64,000 nucleotides of DNA from contig JAJFKP010000007.1 of assembly GCA_021773135.1 (NCBI GenBank), forward strand, positions 1-64,000. The letters run 5' to 3'. The translations under genes were made by a program, and so were the position numbers. Shown in pieces: positions 37,614-46,139 of the stretch. The notes under the pieces were generated by a model that ran no database searches, had not been told where the DNA came from, and saw nothing but the letters and a program-made list of their open reading frames with translations. The DNA comes from Woeseiaceae bacterium (GTDB lineage Bacteria; Pseudomonadota; Gammaproteobacteria; Steroidobacterales; Woeseiaceae). Each line of letters opens with the position of its first letter. The stretch's first letter is position 1.

Positions 37614-37820
37614 ATGAAGTGGTTAATGCTGATACCGATATCAATATTCCTGCTGGCCTGTGAGAAGCAGGGACCGCTGGAAAGAGCCGGCGAAGAAATA
37701 GACGAGGCGGTTGAAGACATCAAAGCGGGCGGTGAAACGACCGGCAACAAGATCGATGATGCCATCGACGAAGCGCGCAATGAAATCGAGGATGTTATCG
37801 AGGACGTTGAGCCGAGGTGA
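37614..37820 (+). CDS. Small entericidin-like lipoprotein
   Basis: 68 residues from ATG 37614. MKWLMLIPISIFLLACEKQG is a lipoprotein signal with lipobox LLAC. The mature part is an acidic amphipathic helix with heptad-like repeats (AGEEIDEAVEDI, NKIDDAIDEARNEIEDVIED). This resembles small stress-linked lipoproteins near CsbD and GlsB genes. Probably outer-membrane anchored. AGTGGAAAT precedes the start. Confidence 0.8.
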   Translation: MKWLMLIPISIFLLACEKQGPLERAGEEIDEAVEDIKAGGETTGNKIDDAIDEARNEIEDVIEDVEPR

Positions 37821-37927
37821 CATTCGATCGGTTTGCAATCGTATTCATGGCAGCCGGAGTTTCGGGGCCTGTCAGGATCAGGTGTGCAAGCGCAAACATA
37901 TTCTACTAAACTAATCAGGAGCGAAAG

Positions 37928-38113
37928 GTGAACAAAGATCAGGTCAAAGGTCGCGTTAAGGAAGCTGAAGGCGCAGCAAAGGAAGTTGCCGGCAAGGTTT
38001 CCGGTAAAGACAGCCTGGAGCTGGAAGGAAAGCTGCTAAAGGCAGCTGGCAAGGCGCAGGCAAGCTTCGGTGATACCCGGAATGCTACCAGGAAAGACAA
38101 AGACTCTACATGA
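37928..38113 (+). CDS. CsbD-family stress protein
   Basis: 61 residues from GTG 37928, AGGAGCGAAAG upstream. NKDQVKGRVKEAEGAAKEVA matches the CsbD family consensus (N-x-D-x-V-K-G-x-x-K-x-x-x-G), followed by GKVSGKDSLELEGKLLKAAG. CsbD proteins are small, highly charged and general stress-induced. Last gene of the run 35.8-38.1 kb; a bidirectional terminator follows. Confidence 0.92.
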   Translation: MNKDQVKGRVKEAEGAAKEVAGKVSGKDSLELEGKLLKAAGKAQASFGDTRNATRKDKDST

Positions 38114-38182
38114 GTACGCGTACGGTGATACCAATTACCGTATTGTTGCGATCGTACAAACTCCCGCTTGTACTTTTCCCCC

Positions 38183-38237
38183 AAAAAGTGCGGGCACTCC
38201 AGCCCCAGAGACTGAATGTTCCCGGGGCACTTTTTTT
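38183..38237. terminator. Rho-independent terminator after csbD-like gene
   Basis: AAAAAGTGC (38183-38191) pairs with GCACTTTTT (38227-38235), with an inner GGGCAC...TTCCCGGGG region, and the right strand runs into T7. The paired A/T tracts make it usable from both sides. It ends the stress gene run at 38.1 kb. Confidence 0.75.
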
Positions 38238-38273
38238 ACAGCCTGATCCTTTCTCTACCAAGGTGTCGGCGCA

Positions 38274-38474
38274 ATGACTGCAGCAAGTCCCGCAAGCAAG
38301 AACGAACACGGCCCCAAGGGTCCATCGGCAAGACATTCCGTGTCGCAGAGACCTCATGGCGAGCCGATAAAAGACGCGCAGAACGTGATTTTGCATCAGG
38401 ATCCTTATCGCGTCTCTTGGTCAATCGTGACCTGGGAAAACGAGGGCGGCACGGTTCGTGGCGATACAGATTGA
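38274..38474 (+). CDS. Possible small protein, 66 aa
   Basis: ATG 38274 is preceded by AAGGTG and opens 66 codons (MTAASPASKNEHGPKGPSAR at the start). It lies between the terminator at 38.2 kb and a convergent Crp/Fnr gene. The composition is polar and His-rich with no domain. No family is recognised and it may be chance. Confidence 0.3.
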   Translation: MTAASPASKNEHGPKGPSARHSVSQRPHGEPIKDAQNVILHQDPYRVSWSIVTWENEGGTVRGDTD

Positions 38475-38538
38475 ACCATGCTCATTCACTCATCGCGGTT
38501 GCGTCGTCGGGGCTGCCTGGCAACCACCGGCAAGTTTG

Positions 38539-39243
38539 TTAACCAAGAACTCGCTCGTACACGTGCTTTGAGCTCTGGTAGCAGGTACAGGACACTTTTT
38601 CCAGACCCGCGCGGTTCAGTATCGTAATTTCCCCCCGGCTATAGCTCAGCAGTTTCTGCTCCTGCAGGATGCCCGCGGCATTGGTTATACCCACACGACG
38701 AACGCCGAGCATTTGCGCCAGGAATTTGTGTGTGAGATGGATCTTGCGCATGCCTGCCCGATCATGCGTCATGAGCAGCCAGCGCGCGAGTCGCAGGTCA
38801 AGCGAGTGGAACCTGATACAGGCCGCCGTCAAGGCAAGCTGCGCCTGCAATACATATACATAGCGGTTCAATTGTTGTCGTAACGCCGGGAGATGTTCGA
38901 GTTCACGGCAAAACGTTGCGGCGCTCATGCACAGCGCACTACCGGAGCCCTGCACACGCGCTTGCAAGGTCGAGGAGGTCACGCCAAGCACCAGCGCCGT
39001 GCCCAGCATGCCCTCATTGCCTACCAGGGCCAGTTCAAGATTCTCGCGAGCAACAACCGGTAGCAGCTGGGCAATGAAACAATCAAGCGGAAAATAAACG
39101 TGCCGGACGCGACTTTGTGGCTCCCAGACTATGTCGCCATTGAATAACTCGACCACATCACAAGCCGTGATCAGCTGTCGGCGATCTTTGGGTCGAAGGC
39201 TGGCCAGCAATTGATTGCTTTGCATAAGGCCAATTGTCCGCAT
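38539..39243 (-). CDS. Crp/Fnr-family transcription regulator
   Basis: 234 residues. An N-terminal cyclic nucleotide-binding-like beta-roll (RVRHVYFPLDCFIAQLLPVV, LALVGNEGMLGTALVLG) and a C-terminal winged helix (RKIHLTHKFLAQMLGVRRVG, TNAAGILQEQKLLSYSRGEI). There is no Fnr-type N-terminal Cys cluster, and the cAMP-contact motif is not conserved, so the ligand is unclear. A paralogue lies 102 bases upstream, in the same orientation. Alternative start at 39225. Confidence 0.88.
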   Translation of the reverse strand: MRTIGLMQSNQLLASLRPKDRRQLITACDVVELFNGDIVWEPQSRVRHVYFPLDCFIAQLLPVVARENLELALVGNEGMLGTALVLGVTSSTLQARVQGSGSALCMSAATFCRELEHLPALRQQLNRYVYVLQAQLALTAACIRFHSLDLRLARWLLMTHDRAGMRKIHLTHKFLAQMLGVRRVGITNAAGILQEQKLLSYSRGEITILNRAGLEKVSCTCYQSSKHVYERVLG

Positions 39244-39344
39244 TCCGAGCAGTCAGTCTGTGCTACAGCGTACATACGGCGAAAATATGGGCGAGCCGAC
39301 TTCACTGGCGGACGGTCAAGGTGTCACCATAGCAGTTGCGCAAA

Positions 39345-40085
39345 CTACATGACTGACCTAAACGCTCTGCCCGGTGGAATATCCGAAAGCAACCGATCGA
39401 ACTCCTTCTTGACCACGCTATAGCACTCGCAGACGCGCTCCTCCAGCCTGAGTCGATCCAGCACCTTAATGTGTCCGCGGCTGTATTCAATGATACCGGC
39501 ATCACGCAGTTTCCCGGCCGCCTCTGTAACCCCTTCGCGCCGCACGCCGAGCATGTTGGCGATCAACTCCTGCGTCATTCTCAACTCATCGGTCGGCAGG
39601 CGATCGATGCTCAACAGCAACCAGCGACACAGTTGCTGGTCGACGGAATGATGCCGGTTGCACACCGCGGTCTGCGACATCTGAGTAATGAGCGCCTGGG
39701 TGTAACGCAGTAACAGATGCATCATCGGGCCGGCTCGATTGAATTCCCGTTTCAGCTGTTGAGCCTGCAAACGATATCCTACACCTTCGCTCTGCACGAC
39801 GGCGCGACTTGGCGTAGTTTCGCCGCCCATGAAAAGCGAGATGCCAAGAATTCCTTCGTTGCCGACTACCGCGATCTCAGCGGATGCGCCATCTTTCATT
39901 ACATATAGCAGCGACACGATGGAATTGGTCGGAAAGTAGACGTGTTTCAACTGCCCGCCGGACTCGTAAAGCACTTCGCCCAGCGTCAAAGTTACCAACT
40001 CCAGGTGGGGAACAATGCGTTCAAACTCGCTTGGAGGAAGTGCAGCAAGCAGGTGGTTTTGCCTGGGGCGGTGCGGAGTGGACAT
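39345..40085 (-). CDS. Crp/Fnr-family transcription regulator
   Basis: 246 residues, paralogous to its downstream neighbour. Beta-roll segment GGQLKHVYFPTNSIVSLLYV and EIAVVGNEGILGISLFMGGE; winged helix at RMTQELIANMLGVRREGVTE, GKLRDAGIIEYSRGHIKVLD. Both proteins share the VGNEG(I/M)LG motif and belong to the FixK/Crp-like subgroup that lacks iron-sulphur ligands. They may respond to envelope or redox stress, given the neighbouring stress genes, but this is inference. Confidence 0.88.
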   Translation of the reverse strand: MSTPHRPRQNHLLAALPPSEFERIVPHLELVTLTLGEVLYESGGQLKHVYFPTNSIVSLLYVMKDGASAEIAVVGNEGILGISLFMGGETTPSRAVVQSEGVGYRLQAQQLKREFNRAGPMMHLLLRYTQALITQMSQTAVCNRHHSVDQQLCRWLLLSIDRLPTDELRMTQELIANMLGVRREGVTEAAGKLRDAGIIEYSRGHIKVLDRLRLEERVCECYSVVKKEFDRLLSDIPPGRAFRSVM

Positions 40086-40208
40086 ATGTTCTCACCAACT
40101 TCGAGGGCTATTCGCCGTTGTCCCGATCAGACTTTATCGGCGATGAGGTTTGCCACTATAGCGCAAGTCCCGGATACTGTGTCCGATACCGCACACAGGA
40201 CCAAATAA

Positions 40209-40256
40209 AGGGGTCGAACCGAATTAATCGATACTTCAAAATCGGTTCGACCCCTT
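40209..40256. repeat. REP palindrome (family A)
   Basis: Canonical full copy with right arm AAATCGGTTCGACCCC. The last 15 bases with their flank, GACCCCTTAAATTCG (40249-40263), are repeated at once at 40265-40279, just before homology to the DUF2130 gene begins. That short duplication looks like a junction scar. Confidence 0.9.
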
Positions 40257-40280
40257 AAATTCGCGACCCCTTAAATTCGA

Positions 40281-40707
40281 CACCGATACCCGAAGATGTA
40301 CGTTATCCGGCCGCAGTTGTTTTTCCAATTATTACACTGCTGCGTAACGCAGCAATGCAGTCGCTTGAATACAAGACGGAGCTTGCGCTTGTTAAAGCGC
40401 GGAACGTCGATATCACGAACTTCGAAGGCGACCTGGACACTTTCAAAACCGCATTAGCGATGAACTATGATCTTGCGTCCAGAAAGTTCAAAAAGGCGAT
40501 CGATGAGACTGGTAAGTCAGTAGACCACTTACAGAAGACGCAGGATGCACTGCTCGGAACAGATCGAAACCTGCGCTTAGCAAACAACAAGGCGCAGGAT
40601 GTAGCAATCAAGAAACTGACTCGGCGTAACCCCACGATGGCGGCTAAATTCGATGAGCTAAGTGACCAAGAGTCCTCCGATTCTGAATGACGCAGCTCAA
40701 TCTCCGG
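40281..40707 (+). pseudogene. Duplicated 3' fragment of the DUF2130 gene
   Basis: Bases 40281-40707 match 27901-28329, which hold codons 265-400 of the DUF2130 gene plus about 18 bases after its stop. Substitutions are few (for example GTTATCCGG for GTCATTCGG). One base is missing around 40316-40325 (GTTTTTCCA against TTTTTTCTTCCC), which breaks the frame; the part from 40355 still reads [20 protein letters not shown]. No start or upstream gene part is present. REP palindromes bound it on both sides. Confidence 0.9.
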
Positions 40708-40713
40708 TTATTT

Positions 40714-40757
40714 AGGGGCCGAATTGATCGATACACCAAAAATCGGTTCGACCCCTT
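40714..40757. repeat. REP palindrome (family A), shortened left arm
   Basis: GGGGCCGAATTGATCGATAC followed by AAAATCGGTTCGACCCC. It bounds the DUF2130 fragment on the right side. Confidence 0.82.
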
Positions 40758-40797
40758 TTCTCGATGCCGTCCTTTGCACCCATGCGAGGGTTAGAGT

Positions 40798-41139
40798 TCA
40801 GTTTAAGACACACGTCAAGGGAACCACCTTGATGGTTCTAACGAGCGTGTCTTCCTTCAGTTCAATGATTACGAACCCGTTGGCACCCATGCCACGAAGT
40901 CTTTCGTGAACCTGCTTGGCAAGGTTCATCTCATTAGTGGTCTGGAAACGTTTCTGGGATATCGAAAACGCAATTCCCTTCTGGCACTTGCCATTCTCAA
41001 TGTTGGCGGTGCCATAGGATTCGTCAACTTCTTCGTAGGGGAAATTTTCCTCAATGAACGAAACGAAATCATCTGCTTCAACGGGTGCTGCGACTATTGC
41101 GCACAAGACGATGAAAATGGTTCTGGCGAAAATGTGCAT
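40798..41139 (-). CDS. Exported hypothetical protein
   Basis: 113 residues. The signal peptide is MHIFARTIFIVLCAIVAAPV ending EADD. The mature domain has two Cys (GKCQKG and PLTCVL) that may pair, and a strand-rich C-terminus (NGFVIIELKEDTLVRTIKVV). Start is preceded by GGGAACGCT. It is a single gene with no close partner. The family is not recognised. Confidence 0.6.
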   Translation of the reverse strand: MHIFARTIFIVLCAIVAAPVEADDFVSFIEENFPYEEVDESYGTANIENGKCQKGIAFSISQKRFQTTNEMNLAKQVHERLRGMGANGFVIIELKEDTLVRTIKVVPLTCVLN

Positions 41140-41327
41140 AGCGTTCCCTGCAAGAGCACATGATTAAAGTAGATCTTAGCGGAACGATGCCTGTGAGGTC
41201 GTTGAAGTTTGTCACAAATCGACTGGCCTCGATCTGGACTATACGACTTCGTCCGAGCGCCTCGGCGCGATTGTGCGATTCACGTCACAAAACTGGCCGT
41301 GACATTCGTTTTCCTGCACACGAAAAA

Positions 41328-41367
41328 GGGGTCGAACCGAATTAACTAATTATTGTGGTTCGACCCC
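41328..41367. repeat. REP palindrome (family A), short
   Basis: GGGGTCGAACCGAATTAACT with right arm TGTGGTTCGACCCC. The interior is only about 12 bases. It lies between a gene start and a gene end on the minus strand. Confidence 0.85.
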
Positions 41368-41393
41368 TATATTTGCGTTTCTTGCTGAGTTGA

Positions 41394-41960
41394 CTAGCGG
41401 AAATATAACCTGGCGCCGATCGAGATCAGGTCTGCATCTCCCCCGAGCTCCACGCTAAGTCCAGCGGAGAACTGGCGGTTGAAATAGTAGTCGCCGGCTA
41501 CTTCCAGGTAGACGTCGCTGTCGTCGAGGTTAATGTAGTTTACGGAACCGCGAACCTCGAACTGCGGCGCGAGAAGACCGCGCATGCCACCCGACAATGC
41601 AATCCCGCTCTCGTCCCGTGAGCCACCCGGCGTATCGACGTCTGCGTTCACGAATCGCCCGGTCGCGACGATATCCCAGTCCGGCCGGTAGTTCCAAACA
41701 TAGCCGCCGCCAATCTCGAAGACGTTGAGGTCGACGTTGCTGTTGAAATCGGCGCTGGTCAGACCGCCGAGGATGATCCAGTTGTTTCCGAGATCGTATG
41801 ACCCGTTGAAACGAAAACCGTCGCCGCCATTGTCGTCATAATCGACAAAGCGTAGTTCCGCATACGTGTAGCTAAGGTCAACTGCCGGCGCAGCGCTCGT
41901 TTGCGCATTTGCTGCGCTGTGAAATAAACAAATAACGGCCAGACCGTAAATTGTCTTCAT
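41394..41960 (-). CDS. Small outer-membrane beta-barrel protein
   Basis: 188 residues from ATG 41960, after GGAGCACACC. Signal peptide MKTIYGLAVICLFHSAANAQ. Then alternating short strands with aromatic ends (DLSYTYAELRFVDYD, FRFNGSYDLGNNWIILGGLT, FEVRGSVNYINLDDS) and a final strand ending RLYFR, as for 8-strand OmpA/OmpW-type or opacity-type barrels. Probably a minor porin-like or structural outer-membrane protein. Isolated gene; the 340-base gap 41961-42302 contains only a REP copy. Confidence 0.78.
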   Translation of the reverse strand: MKTIYGLAVICLFHSAANAQTSAAPAVDLSYTYAELRFVDYDDNGGDGFRFNGSYDLGNNWIILGGLTSADFNSNVDLNVFEIGGGYVWNYRPDWDIVATGRFVNADVDTPGGSRDESGIALSGGMRGLLAPQFEVRGSVNYINLDDSDVYLEVAGDYYFNRQFSAGLSVELGGDADLISIGARLYFR

Positions 41961-42201
41961 GGTGTGCTCCAAGATGTTAGCGAAGTGTGGTCGGCTGAGT
42001 GATTGCGACCGATTGGGCCGCGCATACTACCTGCCATGCAAATCCGTTGTCCACTGCCTTTGAGTGAGCAGCGCCGGGCAGGTTCACTCTTCTGCTAAGC
42101 AACTGTTTGGGTACGACTTACACTGATGAGCCGACTGTCGCTAATTGGCGTCACTGTTCCTGGTATTTGCACTCTTGGCGCAACCTTCGTTGCAAGGGAA
42201 A

Positions 42202-42248
42202 GGGGTCGAACCGCTTTTTTGGAGTGCCGCCTAATTCGGTTCGACCCC
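42202..42248. repeat. REP palindrome (family A)
   Basis: GGGGTCGAACCGCTTTTTTG left arm and AATTCGGTTCGACCCC right arm. It is the only structure seen in the gap 41961-42302. Confidence 0.88.
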
Positions 42249-42302
42249 TATTCCCATTGAGAAGTGAAAGACCGAGTTAAAGCCCGCTCTGAACTTTCGT
42301 CG

Positions 42303-42887
42303 CTAGTGGATCCGGTAGTCGATCGGCTTGAATCGAAAGTTGTTCGACTGGCCCGCCGAACACGCTGTCATTCCTATTATCAGGTCCATTTCGGCCCGTA
42401 ACGTGATGAATTGTCCGGCCCGACTAAGCGGCGGCAACACCTTGATCACGCCGGTGTCAGAATCAACTGCCACGTGCATGAAAATATTGAATGCGATCGG
42501 AATTTGATCAGGCAGGATGCCGCATGGATGTAACGCTTGTTCGAGATTGCCCTGGCATCCGTGGTGCGGATTATCATCGTCGTAGAGGATGCGAAAGGTG
42601 TCGCGAGAGCAGGGCGTCAGGCTGAAATCGTGCCGGCCGACCTCGTCGTGCTCGATGTGAAGCATCGGCTTACTGCGATTCGAGTAGATCGTGTCGCCCG
42701 TCGTCAGGAATATCCGGCCGGCGTAGTCAATGGAGCGGCCCGACGAAATAGCCTCCTGCGTGTCGTCGGCGTTATAGGCAACGAGATCTGAGACCTGTTC
42801 GCCCTCCGGGTCGATAACGGTGAGGTTTTGCCCTCGCTTCAGTTCGAATGCCGTTCCTGAACGCGGCGGGATGCGCCGGGTATTCAC
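42303..42887 (-). CDS. DUF1989 (urea carboxylase-associated) family protein
   Basis: 194 residues from GTG 42887, which overlaps the upstream stop as GTGA; an earlier GTG at 42914 would overlap more. The domain matches DUF1989: RIPPRSGTAFELKRGQNLTV, DLVAYNADD, TTGDTIYSNRSKPMLHIEHD, HHGCQGNLEQALHPCGI and FNIFMHV. The Cys and His in the HHGCQGNL region suggest a metal or substrate site. Relatives accompany urea/allophanate enzymes and guanidine degradation. Coupling to the YqcI/YcgG gene implies a shared guanidino or urea substrate. Confidence 0.85.
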   Translation of the reverse strand: MNTRRIPPRSGTAFELKRGQNLTVIDPEGEQVSDLVAYNADDTQEAISSGRSIDYAGRIFLTTGDTIYSNRSKPMLHIEHDEVGRHDFSLTPCSRDTFRILYDDDNPHHGCQGNLEQALHPCGILPDQIPIAFNIFMHVAVDSDTGVIKVLPPLSRAGQFITLRAEMDLIIGMTACSAGQSNNFRFKPIDYRIH

Positions 42888-43627
42888 GTCGTTTGTTTCG
42901 CAGAGAACGGGCACTCCCAGTCCGTGCCAACTTGGCGACCGCTGTATTGTCGCGCCTCAGAACCCTCGCCGTAGTCAGCGAGCATCGGGTTTACCGCGCC
43001 GGCCAGCAACTCATCACGCGCCCGAATCACTTTTTGCAAGCGCTCGAAGCGGCCGTCGTTGCGCAGTTTGTCGAACTGGGCGTGGGAGTTGAACACCATC
43101 GCCGGATAGTGAAAGCGGCGTGCGGGTCGCGCAGCCTGCGGGTGCAGCCCGATGACGAAAAACGGCTCACCCAGAAGACTCATCGAAAAATGCTCGGTAG
43201 CAGGATCGGAGCTGGTATTGTCGTTCCAGTCCTGTCCGGTCACTACGTCCAGGTTGTGCAGGCACTGCAGACGATTCCACAGCGCGGTCTCAAATTCAGA
43301 CTCGGTCAAAACATGCGGTCCGTCAAAGATGACGATGAAGGTCTGTAGCATCAGACTTTCTGGATCGAGTTGGTCGACAAATTCCTGCAGTTCCCGGCGT
43401 ATGTCGATATCGCAGACAGGTCGATCAATCGGTCCATCCGCTTCGAAGATCAACATGTCACCCCGGAGTTTGGCGGTCTTGGCGCCGACACAGGGGAACT
43501 CGTCGGTGGAGATGAATTCGCGGAACGCATCCGCGCGCCGCTGGCCGGGTTTCAGTTCGTGCGGTACGGCGCCTGGTCCGGGTCCGTTTTCAAAGGTTTC
43601 TATAGACTTCGCGCTCTGGTCCTGCAT
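42884..43627 (-). CDS. YqcI/YcgG-family haem-dependent N-hydroxylase-like protein
   Basis: 247 residues. The domain shows FPCVGAKTA, a middle acidic part and the conserved C-terminal run GLHPQAARPARRF, FNSHAQFDKLRNDGRFERLQ, NPMLADYGEGSEARQYSGR. The family includes GntA-type haem enzymes that N-hydroxylate guanidino compounds such as arginine derivatives; His in the FNSHAQF or GLHP segment is the likely haem ligand. The 3' end overlaps the DUF1989 gene start by 4 bases. Function here is inferred from family and neighbour. Confidence 0.8.
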   Translation of the reverse strand: MQDQSAKSIETFENGPGPGAVPHELKPGQRRADAFREFISTDEFPCVGAKTAKLRGDMLIFEADGPIDRPVCDIDIRRELQEFVDQLDPESLMLQTFIVIFDGPHVLTESEFETALWNRLQCLHNLDVVTGQDWNDNTSSDPATEHFSMSLLGEPFFVIGLHPQAARPARRFHYPAMVFNSHAQFDKLRNDGRFERLQKVIRARDELLAGAVNPMLADYGEGSEARQYSGRQVGTDWECPFSAKQTT

Positions 43628-43806
43628 GGTTATTCCTTTTGATCGTCATCGAATACTGAGTGATGCTGCACTGAATAAGTTGAATGCAAAGACCAGGCCA
43701 ATTTGAGATTGCGAGCGCAATCAGGCGCTTATGGACCAGCTAAACGTCATTGATTGGACGAGGCAGGAAAAATTTACAGGTCTGTTTGTAAGAGACGGGC
43801 AGTACC

Positions 43807-43942
43807 GGTGCCGGGCACCGACTAATCTGACCGAATTAATCTTGATTCCCACAGATTGACGCATGGGCGACCGATTCCCATGTGCTTACCTAAGGAATTC
43901 GGCAGAAGTATTCCGTCGCTGACGCGTCATCCCTGCTGCCAC
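43807..43942 (+). repeat. MITE-like element, family C, 3'-truncated
   Basis: Starts GGTGCCGGGCACCGACTAAT and keeps GATTCCCACAGATTGACGCA and CATCCCTGCTGCCACA, then breaks off where the REP half-repeats begin (43943). The lost part is about 80 bases including the right terminus. Confidence 0.78.
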
Positions 43943-44098
43943 AGAAGATAGTGAGCGCATTGATCGACACTTTGAAAAATCGGGTCGACCCCTTATTCAC
44001 AGAAGATGGTGAGCGAATTGATCGACACTTTGAAAAATCGGTTCGACCCCTTATTCAGCGCATTGATCGACACCTTGAAAAAATCGGTTCGACCCCTT
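43943..44098. repeat. Three tandem REP right-arm blocks
   Basis: Two nearly identical 57-bp units (ACAGAAGATRGTGAGCG then ATTGATCGACACTTTGAAAA and the right arm GTTCGACCCCTTATTC) are followed by a third unit that lacks the first half. There is no left arm at this locus. The unit starts with the broken end of the family C element (ACAGAAGAT), so tandem duplication took place after the two repeats joined. Confidence 0.85.
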
Positions 44099-44110
44099 TT
44101 TCCTGCAATG

Positions 44111-45358
44111 TCAGAGACAGGAAACGAATCGTGCCTCGAGATGGCGAATGACCGGTGTTGATACTCTGCACCTCATCGCATCCTGATAGCTGTCGGCTGC
44201 TTCCTCTTTGCGACCAAGAAGCCGCAAAACCTCAGCGCGCGCAATATGATATGGCGCGTATGTCTGCATGTGTTTGTCGTTTCCCAGCGCGTCCAGTTTC
44301 CTGAGCGCTGCAGCTGGATTGCCGGCCATCGCTATGGCGACCGCCGAATTGTTCGCAACGATCGGTGAATTCACCATCGCCTCAAGCTGTTCGTACTGAT
44401 TGACGATGCTATCCCAGTCACAGATTTCGGCGTCGGTTGCCGCCGCATGCGTTGCTGCGATACCGGCTTCCAAGTGATATGGCGACAGCTTAGCGGTCGC
44501 TTTGGCAGCGACCAGGTAACCGAAGCCGCGGTCGATCAACTCGCGATTCCAGAGGCTTCGATCCTGTTTCCCCAGGAGTACGATGTGCCCATCGGCCGAT
44601 TCGCGGGCTTCGAGTCGCGACGCCTGAAAACACATCAATGCGGCCAACGCCTGACTCTCGGCTGTGCCCATAATCTTGTTGGCCGCAAGTTCTTCGGCCA
44701 GTCGCAGCGCTTCCAATGCGACATCGAACCGTACCGAACGATCTCCACTCAAAGGGGCGTAGCCAACCGAAAACATCAGGTACACGACTTTCAACGTCGA
44801 CGGGCGTCTCGATTCGATGCCGAATCGTAGCGGCAACTGCTCAAGTTCCTTGCCGAGCGCGCGCAGGCGACGCTTGGCCCGGGCGATGCGCTGCCCGATA
44901 GCTTCCTCAGTCGCAAGAAACACATCCGCGATTTCCCGTGTTGTAAAACCGCACGCGAGTTTCAGCGTCAGTGTCAATTGCTCGAGTTCAGTCAGCGCCG
45001 GATGACAACACAGCAACACAAGACGCAGTTCGGGGTCTTCAACCTGCGACTCGAACAACACGCTGTCCGTTCGTTTGCTGCCTGCTGTTTCAGACGAAGT
45101 GCTAACTTCCTTGTTGAGTCGACGCAGGCGGTCGATCGCCTTGTTCCGGGCTACTTTGGCAAGCCATGCGGCGGGATTGTCGGGCAGCCCTTCATAAGGC
45201 CAAATGGACATTGCGCTGACCAACGCGTCCTGAGCGACGTCTTCGGCGAGGGCGAAGTGCTGATTACCAAGACGGCGAACGAGGTCCGCAATCAGGCGGC
45301 CCCGTTCGCGCCGAACGATTCGATCCAGATCCCGTTTGATCAGGTCGCTACACGTCAA
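44111..45358 (-). CDS. ECF42-type sigma factor with C-terminal TPR-like extension
   Basis: 415 residues. Sigma region 2 (NQHFALAEDVAQDALVSAMS, LPDNPAAWLAKVARNKAIDR) and region 4 (CGFTTREIADVFLATEEAIG) followed by a 200-residue helical extension (YLMFSVGYAPLSG, NNSAVAIAMAGNPAAALRKL) typical of the ECF42 group (DUF6596). Such factors use the extension and a DGPF/YCII partner for control rather than an anti-sigma factor. The start overlaps the YCII gene's end by ATGA. Confidence 0.92.
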   Translation of the reverse strand: MTCSDLIKRDLDRIVRRERGRLIADLVRRLGNQHFALAEDVAQDALVSAMSIWPYEGLPDNPAAWLAKVARNKAIDRLRRLNKEVSTSSETAGSKRTDSVLFESQVEDPELRLVLLCCHPALTELEQLTLTLKLACGFTTREIADVFLATEEAIGQRIARAKRRLRALGKELEQLPLRFGIESRRPSTLKVVYLMFSVGYAPLSGDRSVRFDVALEALRLAEELAANKIMGTAESQALAALMCFQASRLEARESADGHIVLLGKQDRSLWNRELIDRGFGYLVAAKATAKLSPYHLEAGIAATHAAATDAEICDWDSIVNQYEQLEAMVNSPIVANNSAVAIAMAGNPAAALRKLDALGNDKHMQTYAPYHIARAEVLRLLGRKEEAADSYQDAMRCRVSTPVIRHLEARFVSCL

Positions 45359-45714
45359 TCCCCGCCGACCTCGGCGATCTGACGGACCTCGATTGTCTGG
45401 TTATGTACAAGATGCGGGCAGGTCTTGGCAATGTCCACGGCCTCGTCATAATCTCGCGCGCGGATGATCATCAGCCCTCCGAGAACCTCTGCCAGCTCGG
45501 CGGCCGATGTGTGTAAGACCTCGATCGCGGACGCGCCGCGAACCAGCTTGCGCCCGAGGTCGTCGGTCAGCTTGTGGCCGGCTTCGTAAATGCCCTTTGC
45601 CGTCAGTTCCTCCGTCCAGGCGACGTAGTCCTTGATGATATCCATGTAGTCACTTTCACTGAGACCTGTGTAACGATCCGGCGCATGTGGCAACAACAGT
45701 GCAAATTTTCCCAT
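45355..45714 (-). CDS. YCII/DGPF-domain protein, partner of ECF42 sigma
   Basis: 119 residues from ATG 45714. Core of a YCII-related domain: FALLLPHAPDRYTGLSESDY, YVAWTEELTAKGIYEAGHKL, EVLGGLMIIRARDYDEAVDI, and CPHLVHNQTIEVRQIAEVGG. ECF42 operons generally begin with one or more such genes, which are targets and possible co-regulators. The 3' end overlaps the sigma gene by ATGA. Catalytic activity unknown. Confidence 0.88.
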   Translation of the reverse strand: MGKFALLLPHAPDRYTGLSESDYMDIIKDYVAWTEELTAKGIYEAGHKLTDDLGRKLVRGASAIEVLHTSAAELAEVLGGLMIIRARDYDEAVDIAKTCPHLVHNQTIEVRQIAEVGGD

Positions 45715-45872
45715 AACAGTGTCCTCTATCGTCTGTTGATTATGATCGACCCCAAAGTTTCTGGTGTCTTCAGTGAACAGACGAATAAGCAGTACCGATT
45801 TTGACATACTTACTAAATATTTCTTGCCATCTGGTTCCCGGGGCGACCGTAGACCAATCAGTCAGAGAGATA

Positions 45873-46139
45873 AGGGGTCGAACCGACTTAATCCCGGGAG
45901 AACGAGAGAAAAGGTGCCGGGCACCGACTTATCTGACCGAATTGGTCATCATTCCCACAGAATGACGCATCGGCGATCGATTCCTATGTTCTTACCTTTG
46001 GATTGCGGCAGAAGTATTCTGCCGCCTACGCGTCAACCCTGTTGCCACACAAGATCAAGAGAATAGCCAGGATATCCGCAAACGAAGAAGCAGAGCAAAG
46101 CTACGCGGCGAATAGTCAATTAGGTGGGTGCCCGGCACC
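45873..46139 (+). repeat. REP left arm plus full family C element
   Basis: A lone REP left arm GGGGTCGAACCGACTTAATC (45873) is followed by a complete family C copy from GGTGCCGGGCACCGACTTAT (45913) to GGTGGGTGCCCGGCACC (46139). The interior again holds TCCCACAGAATGACGCATCG, TTCGGCAGAAGTATTC-like bases, CCACACAAGATCAAGAGAAT and AATAGTCAATTA. It fills most of the 538-base gap between the YCII start and the CSLREA gene; nothing else is seen there. Confidence 0.85.

Noticed and set aside
43152..43706. Plus-strand open frame opposite the YqcI/YcgG gene
   Set aside because: The minus strand holds a conserved family with coupled neighbour; the plus frame is compositionally odd and without motif.
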